From positions 889,001 to 953,000 of the forward strand of contig WAEK01000002.1 of NCBI GenBank assembly GCA_011634665.1: DNA of 64,000 nucleotides, written 5' to 3'. This DNA comes from Mortierella sp. BCC40632. Its lineage: Eukaryota > Mortierellomycota > Mortierellomycetes > Mortierellales > Mortierellaceae. Positions 1 to 11,685 of the stretch are shown here, piece after piece (position 1 is the stretch's first letter; each line of letters starts with the position of its first letter). The translations under genes and the position numbers were made by a program. The notes below the pieces were generated by a model. It was not told the origin of the DNA, ran no database searches, and saw only the letters and a list, made by a program, of their open reading frames with translations.

Positions 1-879
1 TCCTCCACTGCAGCATTAACACATCTAAGACGTGGATCCTCTGGAACCATGATGATGATCGCTCATTGTCCACCCCCTCCGACTACCGCATTGCCTCAAC
101 CACCTGTTCTGCAAGAGAATTCGACGCATGCAGCACAGGGTAGCTCAAGGAAATCAGTTCAAATGATGCAAGAGTTACCGATGCCATTGGATTTCCCACG
201 TCCTCCTACCACCTCCCCATTGCCATATGTGCATCGACGATCGTTGGACGAGTCTGCACAGCCGAGTGGCACCATCCCAGTGGCAGTAGCGGCAGCGGCA
301 GCAGCACTAGCAGCATCAGTAGCGGCGGTGGCAGCGGCGACGACGACGACGGCAACAGCAGCAACAGCCTCAACTTTTGTCCCTGTTTCAACAACCAAAA
401 CATTGAAAAGTAATGGCGATGCAGGCACAAAATCTTCTGGGGCAGTGGTGAGTTCTTTGACCTCTCAGGAGCCCGGAAAGGTGGCTACTGTCGGTTCAAG
501 AGGCATCACGAGACAACGGACAGTCAAGCGAGTCCAAAAGGCGATTCTGGAAGGACAGCATTCTGGGTTTGAGATGATCCTTGAGGAAGAAGAACGAATG
601 GAGAGCGAGCATGCACCCAAAGAGTTTAGTGATGACGACGACGAGGATGGAGAGTCTGAGGAAGAAGAAGAAGAAGAGGACGAGGAAGACGAGTTTGAGG
701 ATGCTCCAAGGGATGAAGGCATGGAAGAGAGTACCTTTTCCGAGACGACGACCATGACGGACGAGCTACAGCCACAACATAATAGGGATCATCAAGAGCA
801 GGACTCAACTGGTGAGATGGAAGTGACGCTGGCCAAACTTGCGATCACAGGTCTTGCAGCGGAGAGATTGCATTCATAG
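1..879 (+). CDS. 3' part of an unidentified acidic, Ala-rich protein (5' end outside window)
   Basis: The frame is open from base 1 to the TAG at 877-879, so the ATG at 49 is probably internal and the gene starts upstream of the window; 292 residues are visible. In order they hold a Pro-rich stretch, an Ala/Thr-rich run (about bases 280-380), a basic patch reading RQRTVKRVQKAILEGQHSGF and a long Asp/Glu run (about bases 625-710). The basic patch followed by a predicted helix is the only part that looks conserved; the rest is low complexity. I do not recognise a family. Proteins of this composition are often nuclear, but that is inference. It is convergent with the dioxygenase gene at 1.8 kb. 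Confidence 0.55.
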   Translation, partial: SSTAALTHLRRGSSGTMMMIAHCPPPPTTALPQPPVLQENSTHAAQGSSRKSVQMMQELPMPLDFPRPPTTSPLPYVHRRSLDESAQPSGTIPVAVAAAAAALAASVAAVAAATTTTATAATASTFVPVSTTKTLKSNGDAGTKSSGAVVSSLTSQEPGKVATVGSRGITRQRTVKRVQKAILEGQHSGFEMILEEEERMESEHAPKEFSDDDDEDGESEEEEEEEDEEDEFEDAPRDEGMEESTFSETTTMTDELQPQHNRDHQEQDSTGEMEVTLAKLAITGLAAERLHS

Positions 880-1719
880 GCAGAGATCGACAGTTTTGAT
901 AGGACGGAGCAAATTCAGGGTTCGACCATGTCTGCGATTTCAATTGCTGTTTCGAAAGAGGAGCTCAATACGGAGTAATCCAGCCAAAACAAAAGAAAAA
1001 AAAGGACAACAAAAAACAAAACGACAGCACAACAACAACAAACAACAAACAACAAACAAAACAAAACAAAACAAAACAAAAAAACAAACAAAGTAGGAGG
1101 AGTTGGAGAAAGACAGTTTTTAATTATCGCGGCGGAGGAGAGCGGCAGCACGCCATATCTCCCCAACCTTTTCTTTTTCTTTTCCTTTTTTTTTTTTGTA
1201 GTTTCGTTCTCTGCTAGTATTCGTATCGCCACTTTCATCGTTTTCTTTTTTTTTTTTTTCTTTTCATGTTCTTTGTTACCCCTTTCCCCTACCCCATTTG
1301 CCTTTTTTCTTTTTGTTTCCCCCCCCCAACTATTGTTGCTCTAACTAGCCTTTTTTTTTTATAGCGACATGTAATATGAAATACAACCTCCCCCTCCACT
1401 TTCACAAAAAACAACAACAACAACAAAAGGCCTGGAGAGGAAGAAAATGACATGGGAACTTGTATCAATCTTTTGAGAGAAAAAGGAGAGAGGATGGGGG
1501 TGAAAAAAAAAAGATGGTTAACCGGAAGACTCAAAGTCAGGAAAAAAAAAAAAATACCAAGGGCTTCCTTTTTCTTTTCTTTTTCTTTTCTTTTTCTTTT
1601 CTTTTTCTTTTTCTTTTTCTTTTTATTATTGTTATTAATATCGGGGCGCACTAAAAGCTGCTGTGAGCACAGATACGTGTGGGCGTTGGTTCATTTCTAC
1701 ATACAGTGACGGTTGGATG

Positions 1720-1757
<38 letters not shown>

Positions 1758-1816
1758 TCAAAGGACTCGTCTCCTCCACTGATATACCCTCCATCCTTTC
1801 CCTTCCTTTCCTTCAA
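880..1816. other. convergent intergenic region, homopolymer-rich
   Basis: No gene seen. It holds AACAA/ACAAA repeats (about 1010-1095), repeated TTTTC units (about 1569-1622) and a 36-base poly-A run (1720-1755). It presumably carries the 3' ends of the two convergent genes. Confidence 0.6.
1720..1755. repeat. poly-A run of 36
   Basis: Uninterrupted A from 1720 to 1755, just beyond the 3' end of the dioxygenase gene. Confidence 0.95.
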
Positions 1817-2656
1817 TTACTCATTAACAGTAGGTGGTCCATAAAGAATATCACTTCGAATGACATACTTGACTCCCTCCAGAACCTTGGATCCTTCATG
1901 AACCAAATTATGTTGGAAAATCAAAATCTGTCCCGTCTTGGGTTCCACTTCCACTCGTTTCGGTGTTCGCTTGGGTTTGTTTCCTGCTCGGATCGTCTCG
2001 AGTTCATCATCAAAAAGTGACATCTCCTCCAAAAATGTGGTCGCTCCTCCAACACAATCTTGATTCAAATAAAATTGAATCGTCACCTTGGTCACTTGTC
2101 CTGATCCATCTGTGCGTCGGTATTCTCCATCCATATGGGCTTGGAATTGATCCCCTGGACCATACTTGAGAAATCGCATCCGTTCATTCAATCCAACCAC
2201 AGGTCGGTTCTTGAAATGAGGTGGAACAAAAGGTCGGATACGTTCCCATAACTTGTCCGCAAACGCAACATCATCCACAATGCATCGGAATCCATCTCGA
2301 TACCCAGGGAAATGCATGGCCGTCTCGTTGGTTGAATCTGCATTGCCAAGATTGATTTTGGCAATATCATAACCCATTGATTCTGAAATCTCGATAAGAG
2401 ATTGACATTCTTGTGGACTGAGCACCTCACCAACCGTGAGTGCTACAATCCCATGAGGTCCCATTCCATTTGGATTTTGACTGTCCTGCTCATTCTTGTC
2501 ACTGTGGGCTCCATAATATGTCCGTTGGAGACGATATGGAGGTAAAAGGTGGTTCAGTTCAAGATGGGCTGGCTTTTGCTCAAGAGCGATTGAAGCTCCT
2601 TCCTCGGTCAGTGCTGGCAACAAAGGGGAGGAGGATGTTCCTAGTCGGACTGACAT
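1817..2656 (-). CDS. 2-oxoglutarate/Fe(II) dioxygenase, prolyl-4-hydroxylase type
   Basis: Single exon, 279 aa, from the ATG at 2656-2654. The upstream frame stays open, but only by near-cognate codons in a CA-rich leader. The C-terminal half is a P4Hc fold. The iron ligands are visible as HMDGEY (the HxD pair, after the FLKYGPGDQFQAH strand) and the distal His in NLVHEGSKV. The 2-oxoglutarate-binding Arg is in YVIRSDILYG, and a GGATTFLEE turn lies between. The family hydroxylates prolyl or other side chains using O2 and 2-oxoglutarate. There is no signal peptide or transmembrane segment, so a cytosolic or nuclear soluble enzyme is more likely than a collagen-type ER enzyme. The substrate cannot be told. 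A TATA-like box lies 200 bp upstream (2856-2862). Confidence 0.85.
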   Translation of the reverse strand: MSVRLGTSSSPLLPALTEEGASIALEQKPAHLELNHLLPPYRLQRTYYGAHSDKNEQDSQNPNGMGPHGIVALTVGEVLSPQECQSLIEISESMGYDIAKINLGNADSTNETAMHFPGYRDGFRCIVDDVAFADKLWERIRPFVPPHFKNRPVVGLNERMRFLKYGPGDQFQAHMDGEYRRTDGSGQVTKVTIQFYLNQDCVGGATTFLEEMSLFDDELETIRAGNKPKRTPKRVEVEPKTGQILIFQHNLVHEGSKVLEGVKYVIRSDILYGPPTVNE

Positions 2657-2855
2657 AATGGTGATGTGTGTGTGTTCTGTGTAGATTGTTGGAAAAAGGC
2701 GCGCGTGCGTATGTGTGTTGTCTTGTCTACGTGGGACTTGGGTTCCTTGACAAGCTGGAAAATTTCTTGATTGGTGTTTCCTGAAGAATTGGAGGGTGTG
2801 TGACAATAGGAGAGAGTGTGGATGGAAAAAAAAAAAATTGCGGGGAGCGAAGAGC

Positions 2856-2862
2856 CCTTATA
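2856..2862 (-). promoter_or_regulatory. TATA-like box of the dioxygenase gene
   Basis: TATAAGG on the minus strand, 200 bp upstream of the ATG at 2656. Position and sequence fit a fungal core promoter; not proven. Confidence 0.35.
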
Positions 2863-3050
2863 TGGTGGAGTGGCTGCGGCAGCAAAGCAGGCGAAGTGTG
2901 CCACGATGCACACTGCCACTCGTTCCTTCTTTCTTTTTTACGCCAAAACCAAAAAAATTAATTGAGCCTTCTCTTCAGTCTTCAGGATGGGCGGCGCAGC
3001 TGTAATATTCTTTTACTTTTCCTTGTTTGAGGGAAGTCAAAAAGGGGAGC

Positions 3051-3051
<1 letters not shown>

Positions 3052-3100
<49 letters not shown>
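3052..3100. repeat. poly-A run of 49, extended by GAAAA-type repeats to 3148
   Basis: Uninterrupted A from 3052 to 3100, then A-rich repeats. It directly abuts the 3' end of the DPP8/9 coding region and would be U-rich in that mRNA. Confidence 0.95.
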
Positions 3101-3102
<2 letters not shown>

Positions 3103-3152
3103 AAAAGAAAAAAAAGAAAAAAGAAAAAAGAAAAAAAAAGAAAAAAAATATT

Positions 3153-6100
3153 CTACAGGTATCGTCGTAGCCAGGAAACCATCAAAGTCTCAAAGTGTTC
3201 ATTCACCCGCGCTTCCCGCAGGCCATGTCGTTCTGTCGGGTATACTTGGAGTTGGTGAGGCTTGTTGAGCCGTATCAATTCCGCGACGAGCGTTTCGGTG
3301 TTCTTGAAATGAACATTCTCATCAATTAGACCATGAGCTATCAACAACCGGTTCTCGCTATCCAGGTCAAGAAAAGAAGAAAAAAGGTCAGACTTTTACA
3401 CAATCTCGCTCAAAAAATACTGTTTGCCATTTAACATTTGCCTGGTATCCATTACCTATCGGGTAGTTTATCAGCCCAGTGCAGGAGGCTGCTCCTAGCA
3501 TAACCATCTTTGTTCTCAGAGGGAATTCCCATATACCGTTCTGTATAGGCAGAATTGTAGAGCTCCCATTGCGTGACCGGAGCACCTGCAATAGCCAACT
3601 TGAAAATATGAGGGTATTGTGCCAATGCCATAATTGACAAGTAGCCAAAAAAAAAAAAAAAAAAGGGTTCGGATAGTGAAGTCAGTCAATGGATCAACGA
3701 GCGAGTAACCAAGCAAGAGATGACGTTTAGCAAGAGATAAACTCACCATAACTCCACCCAGTGATAGCAATGTGATCCATATCCACAAGCCCTCCATTCT
3801 CTGGTCTTGCTAGGAACTGTAAACCCTCGACTTGATCTCGGATCTCTACTTGACCCATACGACCCCGAAGTTTCCCCTCAAACTCCTCCCCACGATCACC
3901 ACTTCCTCGTCCATCCACCATCACCACAGCAAGCCCAATCTTGGTTGCCAAGAATACTCGTACAAACCTGGGAAGTTTGTTATCATTCGTAACCATCTGA
4001 GACCGTGGACCTCCATAAATCGAGACTAGAGTCGGGTATTTCCGTCCTGCAACATAGTTGACAGGACGATAGAGACATCCATTGAGAACCACTTTGTCCG
4101 AGGTCGTGAACGAAAAAAACTCTCCAACAGGATGATTCGAGGCATTGATGATAGGACTCTTGGTAGAAGAGGAAGGCGGAGGGGATGGTAGACTACTAGA
4201 TGATGAACTGCGTAGTCTAGGCAATGATCCCAACGAGTCGGACAAAGGTAGGAATTTGAGGTTGGGCAGGGGTTGTGAACTCGAGGAACTTATCACCAAA
4301 CTCGTATCTGTCTTTGGACCATGGAGCAAACTACCCGGGATCAAATGCGTCGTCAAGAACCCGGAAATTGAATTGACAGGGCCTGTGCCCATGCTCGACC
4401 GGGGCTCGCTCAGTGCCATCCTTGAATTGGATATCGGCGAGACAATCCGAGCAGTGGTGGTAGTTACTTGAGTGTTCGAGAGCGACCTTGCATGGTCTGG
4501 ACTACTCGGAACAGGAGTAAATGTGGAAGGTGGTATGATAGGAGACCTCCGAATCGCCTCTGCAGCACGGTTATACGTTCCTTCCCGAATGATGAAAGCA
4601 CGCGTCGAGATACTTGGCAACTGACAGCCACATTTACACCAAGCAGGTGCTCCTGGCAAAACTCCATGAATAGGATCTGAAGTGGTCTGAGGGCTAGTGT
4701 ATGTTTCTGAATCAGTGTCTGGATCCATCGTGGTATCCGTCTCCATATTTGAATCCTGTTCTTCCTCAACCTCTGTCCATGACCCCGAATCTTGTCTAGA
4801 TCCAGAGAATTGGCATGCAGTCCAATCAAGGCTGAAAACTGCACAGGCAGTGCTATAATCGATGTTCGAATACAGTGTCACGAACCGATTCCTGGCAATA
4901 TCCAATGTCACATGGTGACTAAAACCAAGGTCAGTCAACCGTCTCACATTTTCTGGATCGGCACCTCGTGCAAAACTAGCCACATAAAGATGTGTCTCCA
5001 AAACAGAATCTCGTTTGGCGATAAAATACACGAGTCGTCGATTCACGTCAACAGTGATCGGTTTGTCTACGACCTGGTAAGGACCCGAGGTGATAGGACA
5101 AAGCGTGAATGTGTCCTTCTGGAATGAATAAGTGGCAAGGTAGAGATGTCGGTATCCTGTCCGCTCCGAAGATACAATGAACTGAATCGTATTCTCCACA
5201 TCCAAGACCTGTCCATGATCCTCCATTTCTTCTTGAGAAAAAAAGTGCAAAGTGTCTGTCACCTGTTCAGAGTGTAATCGAAATAAAGAAGGGACATTCA
5301 GAAGATCCGTCAGCCTAAGAGCACCAGAGTGACTTTTTCTCTATTCTCTTCTTCTTTGCTTGGTTGGTTACTCACATTAATCCAAAAGTCACTCTCGTCT
5401 CGAAAGACAACCCGGATCTGGTCTAAAAGTTCATCCTCTGTTTTTCTCGAAGAGTCCGCGTATCCTGTAGCAGACATGAAGCATTCTTGTGGAATCACTA
5501 CAATGGCCGTCATCTGTTGTCGACGATCTAAAAGTTGCACCCATACTCTGAGTGGAAGAGAATATATATATATACGTTTAAAAAAAAACGGCAACAATTT
5601 GATCCATGTTTGGAGGTTAGTTACTCAAGGAGCCACAAAGTGTTAGGACTTCGAGAAAGAGGAAGGGGGAGGGGGGAGGGAAGGAGAATTCCAATTGGTG
5701 ATAATACCTCTTTCCATCGGGCAACCAGCCAAGTCGAACAATGTACTCCATCCAAGGAAACAGCCGGTAGAGTGACGCACGCCCCCATAGGCGCTTATGA
5801 AGAGGTTCCATAACAATCTCCTAATGCCGCGTTGTTGTATAGTCCGTGGAAAAAAAATAGTTAAAAGAAAGTAGTGACCAGGTGAGTGATAAAATCATTC
5901 GATCGTATTCAACTGAATATCACCCGCTGATCCATCTCACCCTCACTTCTCAAGCTTCACATACCTCTCCATATTGCTTCGGGACAAACTCAACAATCTG
6001 AAGGTCCGAGATCGCATTGGCAGTGCCTGTATGAGGGTATCGGTACTCTTCGTACGCTGATTGCGTGGTTGACTGAGGTATTATGACCAGATCTACCATA

Positions 6101-7935
6101 TCCTCTGACACTTGCAAGTACAGGATACGTTCTATAGGTCTTGTCATTTCCCTGTTCTCTTCGGGTGATTGAAGTGGCGGCGAGGAAGATGGCGTGGGCG
6201 ATGAGATTGTTGCTGCGCTGTATTCCATAGGGACAGAGGGTGAAGATGGCGCAGGTGATGCCGAGAAAGTCGAAATAGGAGATGGCATCGATGGATGAGA
6301 GGGAATGGTTGCAGGTGAGAAGGGAGTTGATTGAGACAGTGGACCATGGTGTGTCATTTGTTCTTGTTGCAGTTGCTGTTGTTGCAAAGTCGGTAGCGCT
6401 GGAGAGACAGCATCCGCGAACGGTGCAGGGGAAGGAGGAGAAGGGGAAGGCGGCAGGTTGGAATGCGAAGTCTGTTTCCTAGGAGAAGAGACTGGGGCCC
6501 AGTAGTAGCCTGTAGTCCGGTAAAACTCTTCCTGCATGATAAATTCGGCCATTCCACAGCTTATAGTCGCAGCAGAGGAGGGCCGCTTCTTGGTGCGGGA
6601 GCAGAACGTGAGTTGTGTTTCGACGCCTTCTGTAGTCATGACCCAGATATCAGAGTTACGTATAAAGGCAATGAGGTCCATATTTGTCCCGCCCAGCTTT
6701 GGGTCGGTCCGTAGCTTCGAAGACCCAGTGTCCTTGTCACGACTTGAGAAGGTTGCAGAGGATGACATAGCAGGGGTGGATGGAGATGAGGACGAGGCCG
6801 AAGAAGACGATGTCGAGTTAGAGTGCGATGAAGTCAATTGCCCCGAGGCTGACACAGAACCAACTCCTGCAACTGTCCCATGGTTCACAGACCCAGACTG
6901 AGGCGAGGCCGGTGACGATGACGACGCTGATGAAGGTGCTGGCGGTGTGCCAAAAAAATAGCCTCGATGTGGGCTATTTACATGAGCTGGCTGAGGGTCT
7001 ACCTTGCCATCCTAAGGCATGGTAGTTATCGGATGCATGAAGCATGGGGTGGTTGAAGCGCAGTGCTTTTCTATGTTAGTTCACATAGGGGACGGAAGAG
7101 AGATAGAGAGGCTGATAGAGCCTCCAAAAAAAAAAAAAAAAACCAACAACTCCAACATCTCCAATACAACGTTCTTCGAAAGACGGCGGAGACAAAGTAA
7201 ACTGCGGCGGTATTATGGACTTGGTATAGGTCAGCATACCTGTTGTACGTCTCCTGTGTAGATCACTGAGCCATAGGAAAACATCAGGCGACCGATTTGT
7301 GGAGCGAGTTGGTATGTTGTCAAGCGGTCACAATGGTGGTGGAGTCGAGAGGCATTGCTCCGTCTGATCCACTCCTCCGACAAAACGGGTGTCCATGCGA
7401 GTGTCGGTGCTGTGGCAAGGATCCGATCAATGGTTGAGCTATATTGCCCTGAGGCACCGTCCATGCTCGTCCCGTTCAAAGTACTTGACGTGGCAGAGAA
7501 ATGGCCCTGAGGACAAGAGGGATCCAGGCCATGAAGAGGCCTCGGGAAGCCTAGAGTTGTGTGTCCGTGCTCGCCTCCGTTCTCGTGCTTTTGTGCCTGT
7601 GCTTGACTAAGGGCAGTGTGGTTCTCCGAGTCAAAAGGGACCAAAACCATACTAGAATCCTCGGTGTGACTCTCCAGGTTACTTGTAATGTCCTCATTTA
7701 GGTTAGAAGAGGTCGAAACATCTCCCGAAAATGAGGACGATGAAGATAAGGTGGCGTGAGGCAAGTCCACCCGGAAGAGCATGGGTGACTTGGATGACTT
7801 TGAGAGATCATTGGCAAAGAAGTAGATCCGATCTTGTGTCGAGTCGAATGTGAGGTCTCTGATGGCGGTTGCAGTGAGATGGATTGAAGAACGGAAAGAC
7901 TGCACCTCGCGCCGGATCTGATCCCACGCTACCAT
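3153..7935 (-). CDS. Dipeptidyl peptidase 8/9-like serine protease (S9B), 7 exons
   Basis: Exons, 5' to 3': 7935-7240, 7011-5965, 5820-5708, 5547-5376, 5262-3747, 3645-3456, 3357-3153; 1312 aa from the ATG at 7935. The N-terminal beta-propeller has the DPP8/9 signature QEEFYRTTGYYWAP (the Glu pair holds the substrate N-terminus) and VEYI-R-GW--DGK. The C-terminal alpha/beta hydrolase carries the triad: Ser about 1180 in GWSYGG, Asp in DENVHF (about 1257) and His about 1289 in ERHGLR. No signal peptide or TM is seen, so it is probably cytosolic. It should remove X-Pro or X-Ala dipeptides. The protein is about 400 aa longer than human DPP8/9 because of Ser/Pro-rich inserts, and exon 5-6 joining uses a non-canonical TG acceptor at the serine loop (see findings). 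The exon lengths sum to 1313 codons in frame. Confidence 0.92.
3645..3647 (-). other. non-canonical 3' splice site (TG instead of AG) in the DPP8/9 gene
   Basis: Intron 5 begins with a good GTGAGT (3746-3741) and has a CTGAC branch-like site, but ends in an 18-base T run followed directly by GGCTAC. The only frame-keeping junction is after TG. It splits the codon of the second Gly after the catalytic serine. Confidence 0.6.
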
Positions 7936-9111
7936 TGTTGTTCGAGTATCCGAAATGGTTAGGGTTGTGGAGAAGGAGAGTGGAGAAGAGTCTGCAGTGG
8001 CACAGCTGCAGATGTGGAGTGTACAAGACCAGCCTCAGAGAATGTCTGGGAATTGAGGCTAAGCGGTATGAAAGACCGGATGGACTTTGATGACTAAAGT
8101 GGGAGTAGGCAAGGCCAAACTTGGACAGAGCTGATGACAGAAGTAATGATGAGCAATGGGGAAGGCCGGAAAGAAAAAGATAAAAAAGGGCCGCTTTAAC
8201 ATCTGTAGCTGATGCCCAAAAGTCTACTGTGCCGATCATGGAGGCCCATGCATGCGGCCAAGTGCCCACGTGATGCTTTAGTCAAGCAAGGAGGACAACC
8301 TCTTTCTTAGACTTGGCAGAAGGGGCAGCGCATTGTCAGTGCTTCTTTCTTCCCCATTTCTTACCAACTACAGTAGTGTCCTCGGACTTTGGGGTTGGCT
8401 CGAAAAAAGAAGGTATCCCCAACATCCCCAACAGCTACCATTGCTCGAGAGCCGGGGGCAACTCAAGTGAGATGATTTGCAAGTCAGCCCCTGCCCCCGA
8501 CAATCCGATGGGCTTAGAGGAAATTGGAGGTCGACAAAGTCCATGAACTTGGGCAACAAAGGTTACATTGTCATTTACATTGATGGCGAGCATGTGGTGG
8601 AGAAGGAGACTACCCTTGACTCACGATCAATACAGCGCAAGCAATCTCATTTTAGCTCAAAATGCCATCAACGATATTAACAACCAGTTGGTGAAAGACA
8701 GACATATGTCGCTCAAGCGGTCATGACAGGAGCGGAGCAGAGTGTCTGAACAAAGGAGACTAAGGAGTCTTTTGTCAACTTCATGCGGGCTTGCGATTGA
8801 CACATTATCGAGTGCGTTGTGGAGGCAAATTGTGAATGTTTGTGGGTCGAGTGACATCGTTGTAACAGAAGGCGATTTACTCGCATACTCGACTGAGCAA
8901 ACGGTCTGACGCATAATCGGCAAAGACTGCATCTTGGAGTAAGGTCTTGGGAGCGTCCAAGTAACAACCAAGCTATCTCGGGCTCAGTTTACAGAGCCGT
9001 GTATCGTATTGTGTCAACCAATGACTTCAACCAGCACCAGCACTAGTGCTACCTCAACGCATTTTACAATAATGGAAACTTCTGCTACACCTGCTTTCTT
9101 TAGTAAAGTGT
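7936..9111. other. intergenic region upstream of the DPP8/9 gene
   Basis: Promoter side of the DPP gene and 3' flank of D-2-hydroxyglutarate dehydrogenase. A palindromic CACGTG occurs near 8268. A minus-strand open frame at 8657-8971 has mixed composition but matches nothing I know and has no supporting exon structure. No other gene seen. Confidence 0.5.
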
Positions 9112-11685
9112 CTATGGAAGGTACTTGTAAGGGTTCATGATACCGTTAGGGTCCATCACATTCTTGAGCTTCTTCATCAACTGAATCATACTTGGGGACT
9201 TTGAGTAGTGAAGGAAAGGCGCTTTCATCAAGCCAAGTCCATGCTCGGCAGAAACCGAACCCGCGTGTTTAGCTATTGACCAAGTGTGTGTAGGGAAAAA
9301 AAAAAAAAGAGTCCGAGCCAGAGATTAGAATGTGACATGACCGGCACTAACCGTGAACACAAGGAATGGTGCTATTTCTTTGGTACTTACAAGCCCATTC
9401 GTAGACGAATGGCTCGATCAAGCCAGTAAGCTTGTCCGAGTATTGCTTGGCTGCAATATTCAGATGAAGGTTTCCTATTTTGAGCCAAGAAGGAGAGACA
9501 GGCATTTGAGTACTCCAAGATAAAAGGGAGTCTACTGCTGCTCGAACTATTTTTCACATTCATCCACAGATAAATCAAACCTACCATCACCAATATGTCC
9601 AAATCCAACAACACACTTGACTTCCTTGTCCTCTCCCAGAACACCCTCCTTCTCCAAGCGAGCCTTCATATCCTCGACCATGTTATAGAAAACTGGGACT
9701 GGGATCGAAAAGTCGTATTTGTAGACGGATCCTGTCTTCGACAGGGCCTCTGGGATACCCTCACGAATCGCCCACAGATTCCTCAATTGGGTTGTATCCT
9801 GAGCAACAACGCCATCCTGGACAATTTCATCCGTCAATAATCCCTCCAAGAAAGTGCCCAGCTTTTCGTCGTCATGATCCTTATTGCTACCGCTGGTCTC
9901 GATCAAAACATAGAATGGATGAGGTGACTCGAGAGGATCATTGGCTCCAGCAACCAAATGCTGCTTAACTAGACCGATCGAACCCTGATCAAAGAATTCA
10001 AATGCAGAGAGGATCTCGGAAAGTTCATCCTTGGATCGTTTGAAAGCTGCCTGAACCTGATCAAAGCTGTTGAGTCCCAACAGGGCGACATTAATAGCCT
10101 TGGAGCGCTTTGGCGTAAGAATCGAGACGCCTGTGATAATACCTAGAGTGCCTTCAGATCCAATGAAAAGCTGCTTCAAGTCGTATCCAGTATTGTCCTT
10201 GCGGAGCGTCGACAAGTTATCGAGAATGGTTCCATCTGGCAAGACCTGTCCACGTTACGAGTAAGAATAAGGAAATCGAAAAGAAAAACAAAAAATGTAA
10301 GAGGTCAAAATTGGTGTCCGCATCAGTCTCGACCATCCAGAGCCCATAGATAGCGTGACGGGTTAGGCATACCACTTCGAGGCCGAGAACAGTTCCATGG
10401 AGAGATCCGTATCTCAAGAGTCGAAGTCCGCCGGCATTTGTCGCTACATTTCCTCCGATATGACAGCTATTAAAAAGCGAGTGTTTGACCGTCTTCTGTC
10501 TTTAGTGATCGTATCGTCAAGGGGAGGGGGGAGAGGTGGGAGAGATATGAACAGATCAAAACTTGTAGTCATTTACCTGCCCTTGGCTCCAAGATCGAGG
10601 GGCATGATGAATCCTTGTTCAGCAAGATAGTTATCGAGCACCTCCAAGATACATCCAGCATCGCACACCAGTGCACCTAGGGTTCCAAAGTGACATTCGG
10701 AAGGAAAAAAAAAAGTGGTACCAATAAGTATATATATAAAAGATGATTTCCAAGAGATGGAGTGTAACAAAGTATGTAGCAGAATACATACCCGACACTG
10801 GGTCGAAGCTTCTGATGTTGCTCATATTGGCAGTCGAGAGAACAATCTCGTCAAAGACTGGTACACCACCACCAACGAGTCCTGTGTTGCCACCTTGAGG
10901 AACCACGGCCAGTCTGATTGACCCAGAGAGAGAGAGAGAGAGAGAGAGAGTTTAGCTCGTATACTGAATCGACGCGTTGTTAGGTTTGCCAATAAATATT
11001 ATATAAAAAGTGAGGAGACGTTACCGATGGTCATTGCAGTATTTGAGGATCTGGGAGACCTGTTCGGTCGTGGATGGCTTCAGGACGAGCTTTGATTGTC
11101 CTTGGTATTTGAGCATCCAGTCGTTGTTGAATGCTTCGAGATCTCCTTCGTCCTGAGTCACTGCCGAAGGAGGCAGAATCGATTTGAAAAATGCGAGATC
11201 TTCCTCCGACAGCTGTGATTCAAAAAACAAAAAAATAAAAGATACAGGGAATAATGATAACCAAAGTTAAAAACAAAGCTAGACTGGTCTACACCGTTGG
11301 AGGAAAGGAGGTGACCGAGATAGAGAGTAGTCCTCTTGCTCACGTTCCAAGATCACACCCGGCCAAAAGGGAGGGTGTAAAAGACTCGGAAGAAAATAGA
11401 AAAGTGGTGCCGATCAAAATCAATACGCACCTTCTTGAAGGTTTCGTCCCTCTTGAGGTGTGGGAACTTTTCGGCTGTGAGAGCGCGCTTTGTGTTTGGG
11501 GTCACGGCAGCAGCAGCAGCAGCCTTCGAGAAGGTTGAGAACGCAGAGCGGGACACTGTGGCGTGGAGGGGGAGTGCAGATGCGGCAGGGCTGCGGAGAA
11601 CCTGTGCAAGAGGTCTCATGGAGGCAGGAACGCGAGTCCATTGCCTTGACGACAGGCGGGTAGCTGCGGCGATTGTTGGTAGCAT
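9112..11685 (-). CDS. DLD2: D-2-hydroxyglutarate dehydrogenase, mitochondrial FAD enzyme, 8 exons
   Basis: Exons: 11685-11431, 11212-11025, 10913-10792, 10676-10577, 10466-10373, 10245-9585, 9474-9391, 9272-9112; 554 aa. Residues 1 to about 60 are rich in Arg, Ser and Ala with almost no acid, as in a mitochondrial presequence. The FAD-binding half shows [27 protein letters not shown] and [11 protein letters not shown]. The C-terminal FAD-oxidase half shows GHIGDGNLHLN and [13 protein letters not shown] and ends NPYKYLP. These fit the yeast Dld2/human D2HGDH branch, which oxidises D-2-hydroxyglutarate to 2-oxoglutarate. D-lactate dehydrogenase (Dld1 type) is the alternative, but the [19 protein letters not shown] block favours D2HGDH. 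All junctions are GT..AG and in phase. It is divergent from the importin gene, 760 bp between start codons. Confidence 0.9.

Larger units (their letters stand above)
2657..3152. other. intergenic region between dioxygenase and DPP8/9 genes
   Basis: Upstream region of the dioxygenase and 3' flank of the DPP gene. It holds a minus-strand TATA-like box (2856-2862) and a 49-base poly-A run (3052-3100) followed by GAAAA-type repeats up to the DPP stop codon. No gene seen. Confidence 0.6.

Noticed and set aside
5263..5320. Upstream acceptor (TTAG at about 5316) for DPP8/9 exon 5
   Set aside because: It shifts the frame; the acceptor at 5263 (AACAG) gives WINVTDTLHFF in phase, matching the family.
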